Source: Nitrospirota bacterium (GTDB lineage: Bacteria; Nitrospirota_A; Leptospirillia; Leptospirillales; Leptospirillaceae). From it: 8,004 nucleotides of DNA. Below the pieces are notes generated by a model. The model was not told where the DNA came from. It searched no databases and was given only the letters and a program-made list of their open reading frames with translations. The stretch is from contig JAKCCY010000122.1 of the NCBI GenBank assembly GCA_021838765.1, positions 1 to 8,004 of the forward strand, given 5' to 3'. The position numbers and the translations under genes are program-made. Shown here one piece after another: positions 1-6,169 of this stretch (position 1 is its first letter; each line of letters opens with the position of its first letter).

Positions 1-152
1 CATCCCAGCATGGTATTCGATAGGAACGTGCCTCATATGGCATACCTCTCAACTCTGCATAGGCATTATCGGATTCGAGCAGAGATTACCGTGAACTTCC
101 GACCCGGCGATTTTTGATGAGAGGTGTTTGACCGGCATCTAGAACCAGAATT

Positions 153-623
153 TCAGGAATTTGATCTTTCTCGAACAAATTGCTTTTCCGGCGCTTCTGC
201 CCGTTGTTTCAGAGCTTGATTCATGGATTCGAACTGGCGACGAACAGTCTCATACCACTTGTGCCCCATAAATGCGGGTAAAATGCCTGTAAAACGCTCG
301 GAGTGCTTCAGCCTGGTCACTCCATTGACCAATGGAATAAGCAGGAAGGAGTGTTCTCCGGCAAATAGAGCCGCAACGCCAAGAACCCCGATCCACCGGA
401 TCTCCCGTTCGGGAACCAGGGCGATGAGCATGGGAGAGAAATGCGTCGGCCGGCTCCCAGGAAGCTGCACCGCGAGTTCCAAGCGTTGTCCGACGGTCAG
501 GGAACCAGCTGCCTGGACCACAAGGGGATTCCACTCTCCGTAACGTTGGAGGTCGATCAGAATCTGCCAGATATCCACAACCGGAGCATGGATGTCGATC
601 GTTGTCTCAATCTCTCGTGCCAT
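153..623 (-). CDS. SRPBCC-fold (polyketide cyclase/START-like) protein
   Basis: A 156-residue protein of the SRPBCC superfamily, a helix-grip fold with a deep hydrophobic pocket for lipids, polyketides or similar ligands. The pattern of a small stand-alone family member is visible: an N-terminal strand, YGEWNP at residues 28-33, a W at 77 in the central sheet, GEHSF at 89-93, TRLKHSERFTGIL at 103-115, and a long C-terminal helix around FESMNQALK (131-139). There is no signal peptide or membrane segment, so it should be cytoplasmic. The ATG follows AAGGAG with seven bases between. It is the last gene after tetR and the alpha/beta hydrolase, 33 bases behind the hydrolase stop, and is probably co-transcribed. 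The ligand and any enzymatic activity cannot be read from the sequence. The fold assignment is firm and the function open. Confidence 0.87.
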   Translation of the reverse strand: MAREIETTIDIHAPVVDIWQILIDLQRYGEWNPLVVQAAGSLTVGQRLELAVQLPGSRPTHFSPMLIALVPEREIRWIGVLGVAALFAGEHSFLLIPLVNGVTRLKHSERFTGILPAFMGHKWYETVRRQFESMNQALKQRAEAPEKQFVRERSNS

Positions 624-656
624 GCAGGATCTCCTTCACTATTGAAAATCGGTATG

Positions 657-1664
657 TTAGCGATCGATAACTTTTGAGGGAAAATTTTTTGGACCTTCTG
701 TGCGATTCTTGATTTCTCTCAGAATCGCCGCAAACCTGACCGGTTCCTCGTCATGCGGCAAGTGCGAGGAATCTTCGAACCAGAACAACTCCTTTCCGAA
801 AGGGGCATTCAATAAATCATGATAGCGCTGCAACAGAACAGGAGGAGCGACTGCATCGTGACGTCCCTGACAGAAAAATACGGGAACATCCAATGAAGGA
901 ACCTGCCGAAAAAGATCCAGAGTCCCCATCGCTGGAAGGAGGAGATTTTGTGTGGTTGAAATTCCCCGCAGCGCCTTCAATGCATCAAACCATGTATAGG
1001 CCGGAGAAGAAAAAAGACGCCAGAGGTTCTTTCGCAGAAGGGAAGAAAAGCGTTCACGGCGGTGGATCCCGCCAAACTCGGTCATCCATTTCGCGTGCTC
1101 CATAAAAGATTGACTCTCCAGGTAAGGAGGAGGTCCGATGCGTTCCAGCGCCCGCAAGGCTTTCCGGTGCATTATCCCAGTCGCCTGCTCCATGACAAAG
1201 TCTTGGGCCATCGTCTCGCTTTCTTCGATCCGGATATCCATGCCCACCCCGACCAGAGCACGGATCCCTTCCGGGGCCCGATGTGCCGCAAGAGCGGCAA
1301 GACTGGCTCCGAGAGAAAATCCGACCAAAATGACCGACTCGACATCCAACTGTTGCCGAAGCACAGAAACCATCTCCCGGATGTCGAGCGCAAGACGATC
1401 CAAGGGTTCTGGACCGAAAGAGACATCCTGATGGAAAGATTTTCCGCATCCCCGCAAATCCCAGTAGACAACCCGGAACTCTTCTTCCCAGTGCAATCCT
1501 TCTTCCAATGCATCGGCTTCATGGATGATCGGAAATCCCGGACCGGCCTGAATGGTCAGGAGAACAGGAAGACTGCGGTCCTTTCCTCGCACAAGAATCC
1601 ACTGGAAGTCATCTCCCACACGCACTCGCTCGAACAGACGGACTGGATGAGAGGATCCGGACAT
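657..1664 (-). CDS. alpha/beta hydrolase, proline-iminopeptidase-like
   Basis: A 335-residue alpha/beta-fold hydrolase. The nucleophile elbow is GFSLG at 115-119 (Ser117), the acid is likely Asp270 in QGRHD, and the base is His301 in EDSSH, so the triad is complete. AGPG at 40-43 occupies the oxyanion-hole position of the HGGPG motif found in proline iminopeptidase-type (S33) hydrolases, and YWDLRGCGKS (68-77) matches the family's DQRGxGxS segment. Residues about 140-250 form an insertion where such enzymes carry a helical cap. No secretion signal is visible, so it is cytoplasmic. The start ATG shares one base with the tetR stop (TGATG), indicating translational coupling. Substrate is unknown: peptidase, esterase or small-ester hydrolase are all possible. 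Placement under a TetR regulator suggests an inducible role with a small hydrophobic compound; that is inference. Confidence 0.9.
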   Translation of the reverse strand: MSGSSHPVRLFERVRVGDDFQWILVRGKDRSLPVLLTIQAGPGFPIIHEADALEEGLHWEEEFRVVYWDLRGCGKSFHQDVSFGPEPLDRLALDIREMVSVLRQQLDVESVILVGFSLGASLAALAAHRAPEGIRALVGVGMDIRIEESETMAQDFVMEQATGIMHRKALRALERIGPPPYLESQSFMEHAKWMTEFGGIHRRERFSSLLRKNLWRLFSSPAYTWFDALKALRGISTTQNLLLPAMGTLDLFRQVPSLDVPVFFCQGRHDAVAPPVLLQRYHDLLNAPFGKELFWFEDSSHLPHDEEPVRFAAILREIKNRTEGPKNFPSKVIDR

Positions 1665-2287
1665 CAGGATTTCCCTTTCTTTTGGCTGAGAGCCCTGTCA
1701 AGGAGGTCTTCGATCGACTTTCCCCATTGGGAAGCGGGCGGTTCGCATTCCTGGAAATACAGCATGCGGGCAAACTGGCTCAAAAGACCGATCGCCAGAG
1801 AGACCAGCAGATCGGTGCTCTCCTCCGGATCGACCGTGCCCTCCGCCTTCCCCTTCTCGACCCATTCTCCCAGGATGCCGATCAGTGGGTAGAGTCGCGT
1901 TTTCAGACTGGCCTGAGGCCAGAAAAGACGCAGGTTCTCATGAACATAAATGACAGCATCAAGATTCTGGTCCAGAAACAGGGTGTAACGATCGATCAGG
2001 GCATGAAGGTCTTCACGGAAAGATTTCTGCGGTTTCATGACTTCCTGCACACTCATGACCAGCGTTTCATAGCAGCGTTCGAAGAGATGGATCGCCAGGG
2101 CATTTTTACTCTCGAAAAATTTATAGAGCACCGTGTTGCTGTATCCTGTGGCTGCTGCGATATCCCTGAGGCTGGTCTCGCAGAGACCATCGCGAACAAA
2201 CAGGTGCAAAGCTCCCAACAGGATAGCCTGTCTTGAGGGAGGATCATCGGGAGACGAGAGGGGAATGAGTGACTGTTCTGGGGCCAT
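1664..2287 (-). CDS. TetR-family transcriptional regulator
   Basis: A 207-residue one-component repressor. The N-terminal DNA-binding domain is at about residues 18-65: a helix AILLGALHLFVRDG, then the helix-turn-helix TSLRDIAAATGYSNTVLYKFFESK (from 38), which is the standard TetR signature with the Y-K-F-F-x-S-K ending. The C-terminal two thirds is a helical ligand-binding and dimerisation domain of unknown specificity. It is the first gene of a three-gene operon with the hydrolase and SRPBCC protein, and overlaps the hydrolase start by one base. A 7+2+7 dyad lies 8 bases upstream of the ATG, inside the likely promoter, so autoregulation is probable. No Shine-Dalgarno sequence precedes this ATG and the predicted transcript starts at it, so it may be translated from a leaderless message. 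The inducer is unknown. Confidence 0.92.
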   Translation of the reverse strand: MAPEQSLIPLSSPDDPPSRQAILLGALHLFVRDGLCETSLRDIAAATGYSNTVLYKFFESKNALAIHLFERCYETLVMSVQEVMKPQKSFREDLHALIDRYTLFLDQNLDAVIYVHENLRLFWPQASLKTRLYPLIGILGEWVEKGKAEGTVDPEESTDLLVSLAIGLLSQFARMLYFQECEPPASQWGKSIEDLLDRALSQKKGKS

Positions 2288-2293
2288 GCAATG

Positions 2294-2322
2294 AAGTTAT
2301 CAACTGATAACCAAGATGTCAA
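2294..2322 (-). promoter_or_regulatory. Probable promoter of the tetR operon
   Basis: On the minus strand a perfect -35 hexamer TTGACA (2322-2317) is followed after 17 bases by TAACTT (2299-2294), a weak -10. The expected transcript start, about 6-7 bases further on, coincides with the A of the tetR ATG at 2287. The -35 match is strong and the -10 is only partial; spacing and position are what make it credible. Confidence 0.5.
2296..2311. promoter_or_regulatory. Probable TetR operator (16-bp dyad)
   Basis: GTTATCA-AC-TGATAAC is a perfect inverted repeat with 7-base arms and a 2-base centre. It overlaps the spacer and the -10 of the predicted tetR promoter, where a bound repressor would block polymerase. 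Size and symmetry suit a TetR dimer. Binding by this regulator is inferred from position only. Confidence 0.65.
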
Positions 2323-2396
2323 GAGTTTCAATCAGTGCACGTCGGCCACTTGGGAGGAATGCTGCCGGCAGGATCCACTCCTTCGATCGCGCCCTC

Positions 2397-2858
2397 TCAG
2401 ACTTTTGATATCAGACGGCGCAGTTCCCTGTTGAAAGCATTGCGGTGCGCTCCTTTCGCACCGAAAAATACATCATCCACTTCTTCGACGACCGGAATAG
2501 TTGCCACCGCCACATTCCGGCCGGATGGGGTCAATTCCAGCCTTCTTGCGCGCGTATCGGTCGGATGGGAACGACGCAGGATCAGGCCACGCAATTCCAG
2601 AGACCGCAAGACCTGGGAGGTCATCATGACATCGAGCTTCGAATGCCGGGCGAGGCGGACCTGCGTCACGCATTCCTCCTTGTCCGACAGCCAGAGAAGA
2701 GAAGCCAGAAGAACAAACTGGACCTGAGTCAGGCCATGAGGCTTTAAAGCTGCGGCAATGGCACGCTGCCAAAGCGTCGTCAACTGCCAGAGCAGAAATC
2801 CCGTGCTGTCATCGGCCTCTTTTTCGGAGAACGGCAAACCTCCCCCGGCTCTATCCAT
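2397..2858 (-). CDS. MarR-family regulator (operon-terminal)
   Basis: A 153-residue MarR-type winged-helix repressor. The layout is typical: an N-terminal dimerisation helix (about 20-40), GLTQVQFVLLASLLWL (42-57), the helix-turn-helix VTQVRLARHSKLDVMMTSQV (64-83) followed by LRSLELRGLILR, the wing with DTRARRLELTPSG (101-113), and a C-terminal dimer helix. The start overlaps the end of the EVE-domain gene by eight bases. A GGAGG at 2872-2868 precedes the ATG by 9 bases inside that gene, so the two are co-translated. It is the last gene of the SRPBCC-EVE-MarR operon and a candidate for binding the double operator upstream of that operon, in competition or cooperation with the second MarR protein encoded divergently. 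MarR proteins usually respond to phenolics, other small aromatics or oxidants; the ligand here is unknown. Confidence 0.9.
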   Translation of the reverse strand: MDRAGGGLPFSEKEADDSTGFLLWQLTTLWQRAIAAALKPHGLTQVQFVLLASLLWLSDKEECVTQVRLARHSKLDVMMTSQVLRSLELRGLILRRSHPTDTRARRLELTPSGRNVAVATIPVVEEVDDVFFGAKGAHRNAFNRELRRLISKV

Positions 2859-3282
2859 TCAACCCGACCTCCATCGCGTCCCCGATCGACAGAAAATCGT
2901 CTTCGGTTATCTCGAAATGCCCGGTTCTAAATGGGGCACCCCAATGCTGGAATCGCGAATGCAAAGGGAGTTTTCCGACCAAAGGAAGTATGAAGGGGGT
3001 CTTGCATTGCGGATATTCGGCATCCCGGCGAAATGGAGTAAAGGCGGGGAGCAGAGTGTATGCGCAAACGGATTTTCCCACGACCTTGCCGATGGCCGTG
3101 AACATTTGCAAGGACCGCCCCTCCGTCATCTCCCTTTTCGGAGAATAATACACGGGCCATTTTCCCATCCCCATCCGCCGGAGCGGAGCGGCCTTTCCGG
3201 GGCCCAGTTGCGAAAACCCGCTCTTTTTCCCTCGTTCTGCATGGGAACGGGAGGCCCCGCGCTCCAAATACCGCACAATCAT
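2851..3282 (-). CDS. EVE-domain (PUA-like) protein
   Basis: A 143-residue single-domain protein of the EVE family, a PUA-like fold whose members bind modified nucleobases in DNA or RNA. Recognisable blocks in order are GFSQLGPGKAAPLRRM (22-37), VYYSPK (44-49), FTAIGKVVG (61-69), FTPFRRDAEY (81-90), PFILPLVGKLPL (96-107), WGAPFRTGHFEI (114-125) and TEDDF (126-130). From memory, relatives read roughly W-I-G-V-A-S-R near the N-terminus and GHGKAAPLRRM; this copy has YLERGASR and GPGKAAPLRRM, so an aromatic and a histidine look replaced. The length is normal for the family and the frame is intact. The start shares ATGA with the stop of the upstream SRPBCC gene, and the 3' end overlaps marR. Its function within a MarR-controlled operon is unknown; the substitutions could mean altered binding or relaxed selection. 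Confidence 0.8.
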   Translation of the reverse strand: MIVRYLERGASRSHAERGKKSGFSQLGPGKAAPLRRMGMGKWPVYYSPKREMTEGRSLQMFTAIGKVVGKSVCAYTLLPAFTPFRRDAEYPQCKTPFILPLVGKLPLHSRFQHWGAPFRTGHFEITEDDFLSIGDAMEVGLNG

Positions 3283-3713
3283 TCGACCTTCTCGGCCTGA
3301 GCTGCGAATCTATCGAGAGTTGCAGATAATGTTTTCTGGATGTCCCGACCAATAATCCGCCTGAAGAGAGGCGTCAACACTCCGCGCATCTCAATTCGAA
3401 CGGTGACCCGACCTCCCTGCTCCGGCAATGGCCCCGGTGTATAGAGGTGAATGAAATCCAGACGGGTCAGAGGCAAAAGAGCACGATCCGTGAACCCCCG
3501 CTCCGGCCACGCCTCCAGAATGACAAATTTTACTTCGGGTCCGCCGACCGGTTTCAAGCGGCCCCAGGTTCCGGAAACAAACGTCCCCTCAAGAGTGACC
3601 CATTCCAGACCCTCATCCCATCGGTTCCATTCGTGGGGTCTGGACCAGAGCGCCCAGACCTGCGCTCCGGTAGCTCTCGTCGGGATCGATTCTTCATGGG
3701 TCCAGGCCAGCAT
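3279..3713 (-). CDS. SRPBCC-fold protein heading the EVE-marR operon
   Basis: A 144-residue SRPBCC-superfamily protein. Supporting features are the family-style opening strand WTHEESIPTRATGAQVWALWSR (4-25) with the diagnostic HEWNRWDEGLEW (28-38), the central strands through about residue 110, and a C-terminal amphipathic helix RRIIGRDIQKTLSATLDRF (118-136). The reading frame extends 30 codons further upstream, but ATG 3713 is chosen because GGAGG lies five bases before it and the extra N-terminal residues are translated AT-rich promoter DNA. The gene overlaps the EVE gene by four bases. It lacks a signal peptide and should be cytoplasmic. It is only distantly similar to the other SRPBCC protein in this window, sharing fold motifs rather than obvious sequence identity. 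The ligand is unknown. Confidence 0.85.
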   Translation of the reverse strand: MLAWTHEESIPTRATGAQVWALWSRPHEWNRWDEGLEWVTLEGTFVSGTWGRLKPVGGPEVKFVILEAWPERGFTDRALLPLTRLDFIHLYTPGPLPEQGGRVTVRIEMRGVLTPLFRRIIGRDIQKTLSATLDRFAAQAEKVE

Positions 3714-3724
3714 TTTTACCTCCA

Positions 3725-3746
3725 TATAATATGTATACATATAATA
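3725..3746. repeat. AT-rich palindrome in the SRPBCC-EVE-marR leader
   Basis: A perfect 14-bp palindrome ATATGTATACATAT (3729-3742) extends to 22 bp with a single mismatched pair (3728/3743). It lies immediately upstream of the GGAGG of the SRPBCC gene. It may be a second regulatory site or part of an AT-rich promoter; A+T-rich DNA yields such symmetry more easily than average. Confidence 0.5.
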
Positions 3747-3755
3747 AATACGAAT

Positions 3756-3785
3756 ACTATAACCCCAACCATTCCTACAATGCAA
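3756..3785 (-). promoter_or_regulatory. Possible promoter of the SRPBCC-EVE-marR operon
   Basis: On the minus strand TATAGT (3761-3756) matches the -10 consensus at five of six positions. TTGCAT (3785-3780) stands 18 bases upstream as a weak -35. Transcription would start near 3749 and give a leader of about 36 bases carrying the AT-rich palindrome. The double operator would lie just upstream of the -35, which could fit repression or activation. Confidence 0.33.
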
Positions 3786-3796
3786 GTTGAAAATAC

Positions 3797-3834
3797 TTGA
3801 CAACCAGTTTTCAATATTGAAAACTGGTTGTCAA
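3797..3834. promoter_or_regulatory. 38-bp perfect palindrome: probable double MarR operator
   Basis: Positions 3797-3815 and 3816-3834 are exact reverse complements. Within this, 3797-3814 and 3817-3834 each fit the 18-bp dyad TTGAnAACnnGTTnTCAA. Their centres are 20 bp apart, about two helical turns, so two dimers could bind on the same face of the DNA. The element sits between a leftward operon ending in a marR gene and a rightward marR gene. The left arm TTGAAAA of the dyad also appears at 3787-3793. The symmetry is directly visible; binding by either MarR protein is inferred. Confidence 0.8.
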
Positions 3835-3898
3835 AATGGAATTTTGGAGGACAAACCCGCTCTTCCGGGCAATCCGCCCAATCGCAAAGGAAATCATC

Positions 3899-4375
3899 AT
3901 GAAGACCCAACAAAGCCCTGAAGCTGCCCTGTTGACCGATATCATGCTCGCCATTTTCCGGGTGAATGGACGGCTTCTGGAAAAAGGGGACCAACTGGTC
4001 CGCCCCATCAACCTCACAAGCTCCCGCTGGCAAGTTCTTGGAGCCGTGGCGCTCGCAAGGAAACCTCTCTCCGCACCCCAGATCGCCGAAGCCATGGGAA
4101 TCACCCGGCAGGGAGTCCAAAAGCAGCTCAACCGGCTGGTAAAAGAAAACCTTCTCGAACAACAGCACAACCCGCGCCACGAGCGTTCGCCCCTTTATCT
4201 CCTGACAGAGACGGGACTCCGGAGCTTTGGCGAGGCGATGGTTCTGGAAGCGCTCTGGGCGAACAAGCTTGTCGCCGGACTTTCCCGGCCGGACCTCGAG
4301 GCAACACAGCGAACACTGAATGCAATCCACGACCGGCTCGACTCCCCTGTTCCCCAAAAAGGAGACTCGTCATGA
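3899..4375 (+). CDS. MarR-family regulator (divergent)
   Basis: A 158-residue MarR-type winged-helix protein. It shows an N-terminal helix (10-30), INLTSSRWQVLGAVALARKPLS (37-58), the helix-turn-helix SAPQIAEAMGITRQGVQKQLNRL (58-80), VKENLLEQQ, a wing with HERSPLYLLTETG (94-106), and C-terminal dimerisation helices. The reading frame is open from 3836, but that ATG lies at the edge of the palindrome without a ribosome site. ATG 3899 follows AAAGGA with a seven-base gap and begins the normal family N-terminus, so it is preferred. Its stop overlaps the start of the membrane-protein gene (ATGA), so the two are coupled. The nearby double operator suggests it represses itself and perhaps the opposite operon. 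Its helix-turn-helix differs clearly from that of the other MarR protein here, so they need not share a site. Confidence 0.9.
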   Translation: MKTQQSPEAALLTDIMLAIFRVNGRLLEKGDQLVRPINLTSSRWQVLGAVALARKPLSAPQIAEAMGITRQGVQKQLNRLVKENLLEQQHNPRHERSPLYLLTETGLRSFGEAMVLEALWANKLVAGLSRPDLEATQRTLNAIHDRLDSPVPQKGDSS

Positions 4376-4842
4376 AACCACTCATTCACGCGACCGCAGG
4401 CACTTTAGCAATGCTCACCATCGCCATCTTCTGGTTTTCCACCCTGATTTCAGAATTTTTCCTGGACCATGCAGCCGTGGCCGAAGTCAAACAAGACATC
4501 GTCCATGCTCTTTTCCTGCTGGTGCCGGTCATGGCTTTGACCGGAGGAAGCGGTTTCTCTCTTGGCAAGAGACGAAAGGGCCCTCTCGTCGAGCGAAAGA
4601 AGACGCGCATGGCGATTGTCGCGACAAATGCCTTTCTCGTGATGATCCCGGCGGCGTTATTTTTGAACGGAAAGGCCGCTTCCGGAGAATTCCATCTAAA
4701 GTTCTATGCTGTGCAGGTCGTTGAACTCGTTGCAGGAATGGTGCAGTTTACGCTTATGGGCCTGAACTTTCGAGACGGGATCAAGCTTTCCGGCAGGTTT
4801 GACAAGGGGGTTCCTGACCGGTTCCCCTCAGACAAGCCGTGA
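4372..4842 (+). CDS. Small four-helix membrane protein, function unknown
   Basis: A 156-residue integral membrane protein with four predicted hydrophobic segments at about residues 8-30, 42-64, 80-98 and 110-132. The loop between helices 2 and 3 is strongly basic (KRRKGPLVERKKTR, 66-79), which by the positive-inside rule places it, and hence both termini, in the cytoplasm. Distinctive residues are FWFSTLISE (20-28) in helix 1, LTGGSGF (56-62) ending helix 2 and LNFRDG (131-136) after helix 4. It looks like a conserved uncharacterised family often seen beside regulators, but no function is recognised. It has no transporter or sensor signature. AGGAG at 4360-4364 precedes the ATG, which overlaps the marR stop by four bases, so it is very likely controlled by that regulator. 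The gene ends six bases short of the convergent methyltransferase gene, with no clear terminator between. Confidence 0.82.
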   Translation: MKPLIHATAGTLAMLTIAIFWFSTLISEFFLDHAAVAEVKQDIVHALFLLVPVMALTGGSGFSLGKRRKGPLVERKKTRMAIVATNAFLVMIPAALFLNGKAASGEFHLKFYAVQVVELVAGMVQFTLMGLNFRDGIKLSGRFDKGVPDRFPSDKP

Positions 4843-4848
4843 ACGGAA

Positions 4849-5432
4849 TCAATCCTTGGTGACAACGACGACCCCGCTTGACCACCCCAATTTGGTCACC
4901 TGAATTTCTGGATTCCCGTCCAGGGACTCCAGAAGATCTTTGACCTTGAGAGAATGGCCCTCGGGCCAGTTTGTCTGGGGAAGCATGTCATCAAGACATA
5001 AAAACCATTTTTGTCCAAAAGATCGAGCGTCTCCAGCAGGAGTCGATACTTTCCGGACCAGGTATCTGCGAAGATGAAGTCGAAATGTGCCCCATTCGCA
5101 GACAAGTCCACGATAAAGCGATCCCCGTCCTCGCAAACGATCTTTAACCTGGGATCATTCCCGAGATGTCTTTCTGCGACATCAAGGGCTGTCCGGTCGT
5201 TGTCCACTGTGACCAGAGTCGAGTCCTGGCTCATGCCATCAAGAATCCATGCCGTGGAGAGTCCCGTACCGGTCCCAAGCTCCAGGAAACGGCCTTTGCC
5301 TTTTGATTTGGCGAGGGTTCTGAGAAGAGATCCGACCATTCGCTCCCCTCCCATCCCGAACCCGAGCAACCGGGTGTCGTCTTCGATTCCCGAAAGCGCT
5401 ACAGGTTGTCTTAAAATCGTCCTGTCGTCCAT
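4849..5432 (-). pseudogene. O-methyltransferase-type SAM enzyme, split by a frameshift
   Basis: A class I SAM-dependent methyltransferase of the small O-methyltransferase type. The first part (ATG 5432) has the SAM motif FLELGTGTGLST (49-60), VDNDR (76-80) for the ribose-binding acidic residue, CEDGD (100-104), and FDFIFADTWSGKY (118-129). It reads correctly to GFYVL (143-147), near 4992. The expected continuation, DDMLPQTNWPEGH through to VVVVTKD, follows in the -1 frame and ends at 4849. Joining the frames gives about 194 residues, a normal family length. The simplest reading is loss of one base, for example one G from TTGGAT, near 4990-4995. Unshifted, the first frame continues to 4896 with an unrelated tail, losing the conserved C-terminal part. 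ATG is preferred over the GTG one codon upstream because AAGGAG then lies six bases away. It follows the RimJ-like gene by ten bases. A sequencing error remains possible. Confidence 0.83.
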
Positions 5433-5442
5433 CACGATCTCC

Positions 5443-6057
5443 TTATTCAGGAATGACCCCGGTTCCCTTTTCTCGAAGGGCTTGCCACTCCGAGTCCAGG
5501 ATCGAATACAGAAAAGAATCGACCCACTGTCCCTCTTTCAGTCGATGTTTTCTCAAAACTCCCTCCAGGGTCATGTCGATCTTTTCGAGAACACGGGCGG
5601 ACCCCCGATTTTCCGTAAAACACAAGCCCGTCATCCGGTGAAGGCCGAGACGGGTAAATCCGAAAGAGAGAAGCGCCCGGGCGGATTCGGTGGCCAATCC
5701 CTTTTTCCAGCTTTCACGTTCCAGATAATAGCCGATCTCTCCCTCCCGGTTTGCATGATCGGTGATATGGATCTTGCATCCTCCGATCAGGCGGAATTTC
5801 TCCGGATCCTCTTCCCCTTCCCTCGACACGATCGCCAAGTCAAAGAAAGAGCGGGGAGTCTCTTCCGCATTCCGGATCGCACGTCGGATGAAGGCGTCCG
5901 TATCCCGGAGGGTATAGGGCCCCCAATAGGTCATCCGGGTGACAACAAGGTCGGATGCGTAGCGGTGGACCGAATCCCTGTCCGAGTGGTGAAAATTCCT
6001 GAACAGAAGCCGGCCGGTTTCAAAAAGAATGGAAGCGGCAGAATTTCCGGAAGTCAT
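5443..6057 (-). CDS. GNAT acetyltransferase, RimJ/RimL-like
   Basis: A 204-residue GNAT-family N-acetyltransferase of the RimJ/RimL type (acetyl-CoA-dependent, acting on protein N-termini or small amines). Visible features are the opening TGRLLFRNFHHSD (14-26), the YWGPYTLRDTDAFI segment (44-57), FDLAIV (72-77), LIGGCKIH (90-97), GEIGYYLERESWKKGLATESARALL (106-130) with the acetyl-CoA loop W-K-K-G-L-A, and the typical ending ENRGSARVLEK (149-159), LEGVLR (164-169), WVDSFLYSILDSEW (178-191). The family usually has L-G-M after the EK; here it is I-D-M. The frame is open well upstream, but ATG 6057 is preceded by AGGAG seven bases earlier and starts the family homology. It lies between the MBL gene (112-base gap) and the broken methyltransferase gene, and is probably co-transcribed with both. 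Substrate unknown. Confidence 0.88.
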   Translation of the reverse strand: MTSGNSAASILFETGRLLFRNFHHSDRDSVHRYASDLVVTRMTYWGPYTLRDTDAFIRRAIRNAEETPRSFFDLAIVSREGEEDPEKFRLIGGCKIHITDHANREGEIGYYLERESWKKGLATESARALLSFGFTRLGLHRMTGLCFTENRGSARVLEKIDMTLEGVLRKHRLKEGQWVDSFLYSILDSEWQALREKGTGVIPE

Positions 6058-6169
6058 CGTGCTGCTCCTTTTGTCAGCGGATTTCATATCGACTCGGGAG
6101 AAGTCGGCGATGAGCAGCGAACCCCACACCGGAAACCCGCCCCTCCATTCCCGCCTTCCTGAATCCCTG

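Noticed and set aside
1..117. Plus-strand frame open from the window edge to a TGA at 115-117, possibly the end of a gene
   Set aside because: Only 38 codons, no recognised motif, and other frames are also open nearly as far; nothing firm is seen in 1-152.
1062..1892. A 276-codon plus-strand open frame opposite the hydrolase and tetR
   Set aside because: It runs antisense across two overlapping real genes and shows no protein-like pattern.
2362..2373. CTGCCGGCAG palindrome downstream of the operon-terminal marR as a terminator
   Set aside because: It has no loop of usable size and no T run; short GC palindromes of this length are common by chance.
3716..4357. A 213-codon minus-strand open frame opposite the divergent marR gene
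   Set aside because: It is antisense to a clear MarR protein and crosses the intergenic operator; no motifs.
4852..4905. Terminator between the convergent membrane-protein and methyltransferase genes
   Set aside because: Only a 6-bp stem with an 8-base loop (TGACCA / TGGTCA) is present, inside the methyltransferase coding end and without a T run.
4985..5015. Programmed -1 frameshifting as an explanation for the split methyltransferase
   Set aside because: The run AAAAATGGTTTTTA has no proper X-XXY-YYZ heptamer in the right phase, and slippage at the A run would replace the conserved NGFYVL block. A mutation or read error is simpler, though recoding is not excluded.
5011..6162. A 383-codon plus-strand open frame across the methyltransferase and RimJ-like genes
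   Set aside because: It is antisense to two genes with clear family motifs, its translation is rich in Ser, Pro and Arg without domain features, and it has no good ribosome site.
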